NCBI GenBank assembly: GCA_031769625.1
Contig: JAUIMM010000169.1
Span: forward strand, 9,110,001 to 9,174,000
From: Taudactylus pleione
Lineage: Eukaryota; Chordata; Amphibia; Anura; Myobatrachidae
DNA: 64,000 nucleotides
Reading direction: 5' to 3'
Translations under genes and position numbers: made by a program
Shown: positions 56,595-64,000 of the stretch, one piece after another
Layout: every line of letters starts with the position of its first letter
Numbering within the stretch: the first letter of the stretch is position 1
The notes under the pieces: model-generated
What the model was told of the DNA's origin: nothing
Database searches by the model: none
The model's input: the letters and a program-made list of their open reading frames with translations, nothing else

Positions 56595-57361
56595 AGGGCT
56601 CTGTTGGGGCCAAATCATCACTTCCAGGAATCCTTGTTCTTCTTTACGTTGACTATAGTTCTTAATGACATTGGCTGTATGTATGAGGTCAAAAGCGGTA
56701 CAATAATGAGTGTCTGCAGGTAACAGTGAAGCATGGTGGAGGTTCCTTGCAACTTTGGAGCTGCATTTCAGCAAATGGAATTGGGGGCTGGTCATGATTA
56801 ATGGTGTCCTAATTTCCGAGAAATACAGGCAAGTACCTGTACTTATCCATCATGCAATACCATCAGGGAGGCATCTGATTGGCTCCAAATTTATTCTGCA
56901 GCAGGAAAACGACCCCAAACATACAGCCAATGTCATTAAGAACCATCATCAGCGTAAAGAAGAACAAAGAGTCCTTGAAGTGACGATATGGTCCCGACAG
57001 AGCCCTGATCTCATCATCATTGAGTCTGTCTTGGATTACCTGAAGAGACAGAAGGATTTGTGCAAGCTTACATACACAGAAGATCTGTGATTAGTTCTCA
57101 AAGAAGTTTGGAACAATCTCCCTGCCGAGTTCCTTCAAAAACTGTGTGCAAGTGTACCTAGAGAATTGAAGAACTGTTGCTGTTTTGAAGGCAAAGGGTG
57201 GTCACACCAAATATTGATTTGATTTAGATTTCTCTTGTGTTCATTCACTTTGCATTTTGTTAATTGATAAATATAAACTAATAACTCTTCTATTTTTGAA
57301 AGCATTCTTACTTAGCAGCATTTTTTCCACACCTGCGTAAAACTTTTGCACAGTACTGTAT
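56595..57361 (+). pseudogene. Tc1-like transposase remains, two inverted pieces
   Basis: Plus strand 56730-57230 reads HGGGSL, IPSGRHLIGSKFILQQENDPKHTA (split by no stop), then SRQSPDLIIIESVLDYLKR, matching the C-terminal half of Tc1-family transposases (QQDNDPKHT and QSPDLNPIE; the third acid is preserved as E). A second piece of the same segment lies inverted at 56595-56700. The end AAAACTTTTGCACAGTACTG (to 57361) is a Tc1-type terminus. The N-terminal half is absent. Confidence 0.78.
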
Positions 57362-57987
57362 TTAAGTTACTTAATTTTTGAAGACATCATTTTCTAAGGT
57401 TTTTTTTGTTTTATTTTAAAAAAAATATATTAATATATTATTTTCATTTTCATCTATAACTTTGATAAACTAGATAAACTTGATGTGTCACCACTAGCGC
57501 TGACCAGCTTTGCCAATCCTATAGAAAGCTCTACTAACTAGTTCAGATTTAATTTTTAAGAAAAAAAATACAAAGACAAATATGGTACACAAACACTTAA
57601 ATATTGCAGCTGCAAATAGGAGGAGCCTACAGGCAAACTAGTTAAATAACATAACACCAAACCACAAACCTACAGAACACTAGAGCATAACTGACTTAAG
57701 TTCCTATTTATTGTACTACTTTATTCTTTAATTTCTTAATACATTTTGTGCTTTTACTGTTGGGAGCAGGATGAATATTTTAAAAGTCGACTTGTCTATA
57801 AGGATATAGGGCTAAACCTTATTTACAAATACGACTTGCTCTGCTGTACCTTTTTATATTTTTAAATGGGAGCAGGCAAATTTTTGTTTATCAAAATATG
57901 TAAAAAATTATCTACTAGTAGTATTAAAAGTATAATATATGCTATATGCAAATTAAGCTGCATATTAACAAATATAGATATTCTTAC
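57362..57987. other. AT-rich intron sequence
   Basis: Intron immediately downstream of exon c. No feature recognised. Confidence 0.5.
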
Positions 57988-58093
57988 ATCTTTGCCTCTA
58001 GCATGTGGTCCATATGAGTCTTCAGCACCGATAATCTGCAGATGTACTGCACTGTAGTCTTCCAAACTCAGCTGTGTAAACATATCTCTGGTT
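57988..58093 (-). CDS. AtuA-like gene, exon c
   Basis: This 106-nt exon follows acceptor TTTTTTCTAG, starts with the base that completes the Arg codon from exon b, and ends on a complete codon at donor GAT|GTAAGA. It encodes a segment ending GAEDSYGPHARGKD, matching the (L/I)GA...YGPHA region of DUF1446. A MITE (58192-58590) lies only 98 bp upstream in the intron. Confidence 0.9.
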
Positions 58094-58191
58094 CTAGAAA
58101 AAAGTAATACAGAAGAGTGACATTTCCTAAAGGTAACTTCTTAGCAATGTACACATTAGCTCCACAGTCCACTATGCAGGTCCCTTCATAT

Positions 58192-58590
58192 GGAATCAGT
58201 ATGTAATGCCGGCTGTCAGGATGCCTCCTGTCAAAATACAGACAGCAGCATCCCGATGGTTGGTATCCCGACAGGGTTTGAGTAAGTATACTTACCCTCC
58301 CCCTTCTCCCCCTAACCCTCCCTTCTTGTAGCCTAACCCTAACCCTCCCCACACCACACCCTAACCCACCCTGCTATGCTGCCTAAACCTAACACCCCCC
58401 CCCCCGTAGCTAACTGCTAACTAAAGGCACCATGGATTTACCTAGTTTGGGCTGGCATACTTCTTGATTCCTTGCGTCGGGATTAAGATAGGCATAGGTA
58501 TTTCGATGCCCATCTTAAATCCCGCGTCGGACTTTCAGGGTCGGGATTCAGACCAGCGGCATGCCATCCGCCGGTCTGATAACTACATCC
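58192..58590. mobile_element. GGAATC MITE with telomere-like tract, copy 2
   Basis: GGAATCAGTATGTAATGCCGG at left and inverted GGATGTAGTTATCAGACCGG at right. The middle has CCTAACCCTAACCCTCC runs. No clear target duplication. Confidence 0.65.
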
Positions 58591-59028
58591 ACCGTAAGGT
58601 ATTTCTTGCACAGTCACTAAACATTAGTCGGGCATGATTATGATGATACATTGAAAATCAATAATGATTTGTTCAAACAACTGAGTTTCACAATTGTGCA
58701 TACACCCTTCAAAGGGCTCATAAAAATATATATTTAAAATTTCTAAATATTATATTAAAATTGTATTAAAAAAAATATATATACACATATACAGTACATA
58801 TATACTGTATATATATTGTGCAACACACACCCTGCACCCAACTAAATAGTCTAACGTAACGAGGAAAGGATTGCAAGAGGCAATGTGGTTAGACATTGGT
58901 AATTTATAGATCATACACATTTTAAGCATTGTAACGTTAATGCATCATAACTAGTAAAAACATAAGCCCCAAGCATTACTAGAAATTATACAGCAATGTT
59001 CTACCAGGATGAAGTGTAATATGATTAC

Positions 59029-59135
59029 CTCTTCAGAATGCTTTCAGCTGTACGTCTTCCTTTTTCTGCTGATCTCGGCCCTCCCACAACACACACAGCA
59101 GTGGCCCTGTACCCATCGAGATATGTGGCACACAC
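59029..59135 (-). CDS. AtuA-like gene, exon b
   Basis: 107 nt. Acceptor TCTGTGAGCAG, donor AG|GTAATC. Phase 0 in, two bases out. Encodes CATYLDGYRATAVCVVGG and RRTAESILK, matching the conserved D.G(Y/F).A......G..A..KAR..AE block of AtuA proteins. A second AG three to four bases upstream is a possible alternative acceptor. Confidence 0.9.
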
Positions 59136-59468
59136 CTGCTCACAGATGATTTTATTACAATAATTACAAATAAATAAATATGTATCTAATTTTTTTTGCC
59201 AATCTACTGTATGTAAATGACTTAACTGTGGTCAACACACCCAATATTGAATTTCTATATTTATAGAGAAACGATAAAACCAGCATGGACTGTTCTTTGT
59301 CCTAGCGTGTAAGAATGAATGTGTGGTTAATTCGATTCTGCCAGGAATGGTCAGGCACCGGTCTTCTGAATATCTGCACAGAATGTCAGTAATGACTACC
59401 TACGCTCCTGAACCACACAGGCCTTTGTTATAGACATGAAGAAAAATTTACAATGTACCAATAATAAT

Positions 59469-59982
59469 GGAATCGGATTGAAATTTCGGCGTCTCAAGAG
59501 CTGCCGTATCAAATCCCGACAGTGACAGGCTGACAGGTGAAGATCCCGACGCCCAGTGGTAAGTATGCTAACCCTCCCCTCTCCCCCCTAACCCTCCCTT
59601 AGGGGAGCCTAACCCTAACCTCTCCCCCTAGCGCCTAACCCTAACCTCCCCACCATGGGTGCCTAAACCTAACCCCCCCTCCCCGCACCCTAAACCTAAC
59701 CCTCCCGGGGGGTTCCTAACCCTAACCACCCCCCCTAGTGCCTAACCCTAGCCCCCCTTCCCATAGCCTAACCCTAACCTTCCCCAGGGGGGCTGCCTAA
59801 CCCTAAGTCCCCCCCCCGGGGGTCCCTAAACCTAGGTTGTGTGTACACTTACCCAGCAGAAAGGACGATTGGTCCGGCGTCAGGATTAACATAGGCATCT
59901 GTATTTCAACACCTATGTTAAATCCCTTGCCGGGATTACGCTGTCAGGATTGAGAACAGTGGCCGCACCATAACTACATCCC
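59469..59982. mobile_element. GGAATC MITE with telomere-like tract, copy 3
   Basis: GGAATCGGATTG at left and inverted GGGATGTAGTTATGG at right, flanked by ATAATAAT on both sides (59461-59468 and 59983-59990). Long CCTAACCCTAACC tract at 59575-59835. It sits in the short intron between exons a and b. Confidence 0.72.
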
Positions 59983-60127
59983 ATAATAATAAGCCACTGA
60001 GAGGAACTTATCCACTTGTCACATACAAAATGAAGAAATTGTACCAATCAGTGAATGCTATGTATGACACTCAAAAACAGAGTACATTTTAATATCCATG
60101 TACAAAAGAGTGTGACAGGGAACACAC

Positions 60128-60186
60128 CTTATAAGATGAAGAAGGTGCCACTCCTCGAGCACCCTGGACCTCGACTGCTTCATCAT
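60128..60186 (-). CDS. AtuA-like gene, exon a (most 5' exon found)
   Basis: 59 nt. Acceptor TTGATGTTTAG, donor AAG|GTGTGT. Two bases in, complete codon out. Encodes DEAVEVQGARG and PSSSYK, matching the V.V.GARG.P....YKV segment preceding exon b. The preceding exon must end with one base. No such exon was recognised between 60187 and 64000, so the N-terminal half of the protein lies outside. Confidence 0.83.
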
Positions 60187-60360
60187 CTAAACATCAAAAA
60201 AGGCTTAAACTCAGTTATATCAATTGTTAGAGCTATAGGCTTGGGACAAGGAAATGAATATGGACTTTCCTATTAACATAAAGAGCTTAATGAAATTGGA
60301 TTTATTTTCATGACTTACAATGAGACCTTGAACTTATATCATTCCACAAAATATTGCACA

Positions 60361-60367
60361 CACACAC

Positions 60368-60403
<36 letters not shown>
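60361..60403. repeat. (CA)n(TA)n microsatellite
   Basis: Compound dinucleotide run. Confidence 0.9.
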
Positions 60404-60406
<3 letters not shown>

Positions 60407-60569
60407 TATATACACATGTATCCCACGTAGTATAAGCCGTGGTGACATGTCAAAACATTTACTAAAATTGGAAGCTAAGTGATGGATTTTTAAATTGGAA
60501 ACTATGTCACCGAAATGATTAAACAAAACAGTTAAGCTTACAATGTTTCTTATGAGCCTCGCAATAATG

Positions 60570-61140
60570 TATTTTTTTTTTTTTTTTTATTTCCGACATT
60601 AACCCCGATCTTTAGTGAGCACTAATAAGGATTACAGTATTTGGTGCATTTTGATACTCTTATTCATAGAAATACTGTGGAATTAAGTAATTTTATCTGG
60701 CTTTTGCTCCAGACTAATGGTTTACCTGAGTGGTTACTTGCACTAAATGATAGCATATTCTTTCCCTTTAAATTATATATCATCCGTTTATGATTGGGAT
60801 TTTCAGATAACTTTATTATGGATAAAAATGTGTTACTGTATAAATTTGGTATGAGGTCGGAACGTAATGTATCCATGCTAATTATAATGCATTTTGTCTA
60901 TTTTTTTAAAAAGTTTGATTTTTATGTTTAAATGATTATTAGTGGTGGTTTATCATGCAATTATTGACGTCAATCTGCCCGCGACGGGGACAGAGGATTG
61001 GCGCCATATATCACACCGGGTGTCATATATTGTAACCTGATGAAAGAACGAAAAATATAGTTCTGAAACTTCATTGACAAATACGGCTTGGTGTATTTAT
61101 TACAAGATGTCCTTGAGTGCCGCCATGTTGCTGCTATACA
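60570..61140 (+). mobile_element. Possible Penelope-like terminal region
   Basis: No coding. The end CCTGATGAAAG...GAAAC, TTGACAAATACGG and GAGTGCCGCCATG are reminiscent of untranslated ends of amphibian Penelope-like elements. Oligo-T at 60571-60588. Confidence 0.4.
61037..61069 (+). ncRNA. Hammerhead-ribozyme-like core (candidate)
   Basis: CTGATGA, A, AGAAC, 10-base loop, GTTCT, GAAAC: the CUGAUGA - stem II - GAAA arrangement. It has the same extra A before stem II as the candidate at 46454-46487. Stems I and III not established. Confidence 0.35.
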
Positions 61141-61744
61141 TATATATATATATTTTTTTTTTAATCAGTTATATGTATATATATATACTGTATATAAATA
61201 TTCATTATTTATCATACCAGCTAAAGAAGCACTACAAGCATGATGAAAAATATAGCAAACATTATAACGAAAAAGACACAGTGTAAATAATAACTTGGTA
61301 ACTAGCATCCCATTAGTAAATACAGCTTGAACTTATTTTCTTTTTACAGAAAATTAAATAGATATGCCAGTACCCAATGCTGCCATAACCATAGTATTAC
61401 TATTCACAGCCACACCCGAAGTTATGGAGAGTGGCCAGCAGCACTGGAGAGGCTAGCTGAATGATCCCTGCTGTACAGTATTGGTAATTTATGATGAGTG
61501 AGTGCATCAAACACATTTACCAATATGCCATATAGTACTACGAGAGAAACAGATGCACAGCAGTGAATGCAAATTCACATTTCACTGCAAGTGCTTTGTC
61601 AATGTTCAAAATACTTGTAGCAAAACACATGTGGGCATCCACTGTTTTACATCCATTGATCTGTCATTGATCAGTAGAACTAATTTTACAAAGAGAGTAG
61701 TGGCATCTAATATTGTGATGTATATTTTATATTGTAGACATTGA
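61141..61744. other. AT-rich stretch with short TA runs
   Basis: TA-rich runs near 61138-61200. No gene recognised. Confidence 0.45.
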
Positions 61745-62165
61745 TCACAAAATCTCTTTGTAAACAATATTTGCAGTTTTACCTTCAGGGTTTAACACAA
61801 AAAGATGCCTGGGGCTTCTAACTCGTGAGCAAGCCACATAAATCTGCCCATGCGAAAAGCAGCTGGTCCCGAGATATACGCGTGCAGCCCTGAGCATTTG
61901 TCCCAATGACTTACTGATTGTCATAGAGAAGCAGCCACTTACAGGAAACTGCAGGCGCTTAAATTGAAAAGGAAAATTGTTGGGGATAAGGGGTATATTT
62001 GGTATAAACACAGTCTCACCTGCACCAGATCCCATTAGAATCTATGCCTCTATTAGGTTCCTCTGTCGAGCAGTAACTTTAAGTTGGGTTCCATTGCATA
62101 ACTTGGGCGGAGTCAAGTTCCGCAGAAGCATGATCGTAACACCACTATCTTGTAGATGCCAAATC
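61745..62165 (-). pseudogene. Helitron helicase C-terminal fragment
   Basis: The minus strand reads IMLLRNLTPPKLCNGTQLKV, then FIPNIPLIPNNFPFQFKRLQ and CFSMTISKSLGQ and GQIYVACSRV: the last helicase motifs of the PIF1-like helicase of Helitrons (R-L-Q-F-P-V, T-I-x-K-S-x-G-Q, Y-V-A-x-S-R). An in-frame TAG at 62042-62044 breaks it. The natural end is the stop near 61745. Confidence 0.85.
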
Positions 62166-62359
62166 CATTGCTACTAACCTACAGTAACATTGAAAGGTTG
62201 CAAGTAACATGAGCAGCGATTATGATATGTATTTGACTTGGTGCGCCATCTACTGGATTGACATGTATACTGTATACTGCAACTTCATGAGTCAAGATAA
62301 GCTGCCTGATTAGTGCTTTATACAGTCGGATTTTCCTGCGAAACAGATCTTGAGAGAGA

Positions 62360-62362
62360 GAG

Positions 62363-62390
<28 letters not shown>
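62360..62390. repeat. (GA)n(TA)n microsatellite
   Basis: Compound GA then TA run upstream of the helicase fragment. Confidence 0.85.
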
Positions 62391-62393
<3 letters not shown>

Positions 62394-62459
62394 CAGTATA
62401 TGCATTCATATATAACCGTTTGTGTTCGGGGTGTGCAATATATGTATATATACACTCAA

Positions 62460-62830
62460 CTCCAGTAACACATTAATTCTTCACCTATACTGTAATGCAT
62501 CCCCTTCCTCACTGTTATAGTAAGACATTGCTCTCCCTCACCTGTGTACTAACACATTTTCCTCCCTCGCCCATGTTGTAACACATTCAACATTCCCCTC
62601 CCTCACCTGTGTAGAAATGCAATCCCTTCTTCATCGCTGTAGTAACACATTCCCCTCCCTTGCCCGTGTTGTAACACATTCGCTTTCCTCACCCCGTACT
62701 AACACATTTGACATATCCCTCCCTTACCTGTGTAGTAACACTTTCCCCTCCCTCACCTGTGTAGTAACACATTCCTGTCCCATACCTGTGTAGTAACAAA
62801 TTCCCTTCCCTCACCTCTATAATAACACAT
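62460..62830. repeat. Minisatellite, CCTCACCTGTGTAGTAACACATTCC unit
   Basis: About eleven units of roughly 30-36 bp with CCCTCACCTGTGTAGTAACA as the common core. Similar in style, not in sequence, to the array at 7470-10040. Confidence 0.82.
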
Positions 62831-64000
62831 TATTGTACACTAGTCACTAATTTGTGCACCAGTTTATACATATACTGTACTTTATATATCAAATAGGCTG
62901 AAAGGACGCCTGATTACATGTCCAGCCATCTAGAATGCTCAATTAACAAACCTGGTAAAAATCTATGGTGACGGGCTACTCTCCAGTATCTGATATTAAT
63001 CCAAAGGAGAGCTGGTGTGTGGTTATGTGTGCAGAGAGAATCTCAAGGGATTATTACTGAGGCAATTGCAACATTAGTAGCTATATGGATACAATTTAAC
63101 CACTATCCAGAACTATCCACATTAATAGCTACCTCAGTCAGCTCAGTCACAGCTCTTTTGTACGGGACATACATTTCCAGTGTTTACTATTTACAATCCT
63201 TAGAGATCCTGATCAACTCTCTGTGTTGGTTGTAGTTTTTATCGTTGGTTATTTACATCCATTTTCTAAAGGAATATGTATTCCTATTGTACTATTGGTT
63301 AGGTTTTCTATGACAATAGATGCATGCATTTTATATATTTTATATTTCTTATGTTTACCATTGTATAGTTCTTATTATGCAATCTATGTATGATCTTAAC
63401 AAATTATTTTTCTGGTAATAATTTGTGTTTACTAATGTCTCAGCACAAATATTAGAGCGCAGTAATTCAATGTTTTGTCTATATAAGTGACTACCTATTT
63501 TACAAATAGACCTGTGAACTTCAAAATAATCCTATGTATCTATACACAAGCCACTGATATTACTATGTTTATTTGATCACAATAGCACTGTCATTACTAT
63601 TACAGTATACACAGACTATCTTTCCATCTGCGGATAGAGGGTCTGAAATTCTGCAGTTTATGATATAAACATCATCTGTAACCAAACTGGAAATATATTA
63701 AGTTTAAGTTTAGTATTGCTGTCATCTCCAACTATTTGAATTCATATATACTGGTTCTCCATGCTAATGATACAAGAGTAGCCACATTTTGCTATACACA
63801 CCAGTACAGTTTGTTTGCTGCAATTATAATAAGTTGCCAAATTCTGCAGTTTAGTTTGTGAAGAAAGAGATTAATAAACCTACTTGACAGCACATTATAT
63901 TACTGTCATCATTAACAGCAAACACTAATGAAACAAGGAATATCTCTGTACACAACATGGTTTATTTTTGCATGCTGATAGCTGCTAAAAATGATTCTAC
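62831..64000. other. AT-rich sequence, nothing recognised
   Basis: Presumed intron upstream of exon a. Searched by eye for an exon ending with one base and encoding the DUF1446 segment before GARG; none seen. Confidence 0.45.

Noticed and set aside
59575..59835. A true telomere or chromosome end
   Set aside because: The CCTAACCC tract is degenerate, lies inside a bounded MITE, and occurs in two further copies.
6845..60186. Recent bacterial origin (horizontal transfer or contamination) of the AtuA-like gene
   Set aside because: The gene has eight exons with good splice sites and consistent phases, and its introns are full of vertebrate-type transposons. An old eukaryotic gene is the simpler reading.
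63017..63235. 72-codon plus-strand ORF with a hydrophobic stretch
   Set aside because: No homologous motif, no splice or promoter context; a chance ORF in AT-rich DNA is likely.

Overview
The window looks like intronic DNA of a repeat-rich vertebrate, most likely an amphibian (probably a frog). The evidence is a spliced animal gene with very long introns plus a mixture of Penelope-like, DIRS-like, Ty3/gypsy-like, Helitron, hAT, Tc1 and 3-bp-TSD MITE elements and one V-type SINE. The exact species cannot be told from sequence alone. No bacterial operon, CRISPR array, rRNA or ordinary tRNA gene was seen.

One host gene runs through almost the whole window on the minus strand. Eight small exons (60128-60186, 59029-59135, 57988-58093, 39995-40094, 16539-16578, 14214-14265, 11897-12008, 6845-6928) join in perfect reading phase. 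They encode 220 codons of an AtuA-type protein (acyclic terpene utilisation family, DUF1446) and the start of its ferredoxin-like C-terminal domain. The N-terminal exons lie beyond base 64000 and the last exon(s) to the left of base 1. The longest introns are about 23.4 kb and 17.9 kb.

Everything else is mobile DNA, mostly nested. Left part (1-6.6 kb): a head-to-head inverted pair of Penelope-like retroelement copies beside a decayed DIRS fragment. 7.2-10.6 kb: a hAT-like element full of a CACTAC minisatellite, itself hit by a MITE and by a solo LTR. 10.7-21 kb: small MITEs and a 1.5-kb hAT element. 22-37.4 kb: two hAT-like elements in opposite orientation (22555-24205 and 35800-37398) and, between them, a decayed 6.6-kb relative with transposase remains, plus many MITEs. 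41-54 kb: a Helitron, a DIRS tyrosine-recombinase fragment, a foldback element with a 14-bp target duplication, and a complete-ended but gag-only LTR retrotransposon (47492-53803). 54-62.2 kb: a hairpin-rich transposon, Tc1 remains, three exons and a Helitron helicase fragment.

The most striking unexplained structure is a MITE family of about 460-720 bp, with six copies here and 3-bp target duplications at five. Its interior is a chain of about ten adjacent hairpins. Different copies carry different stem sequences that are still self-complementary, so the fold seems to be renewed or maintained while the sequence changes.
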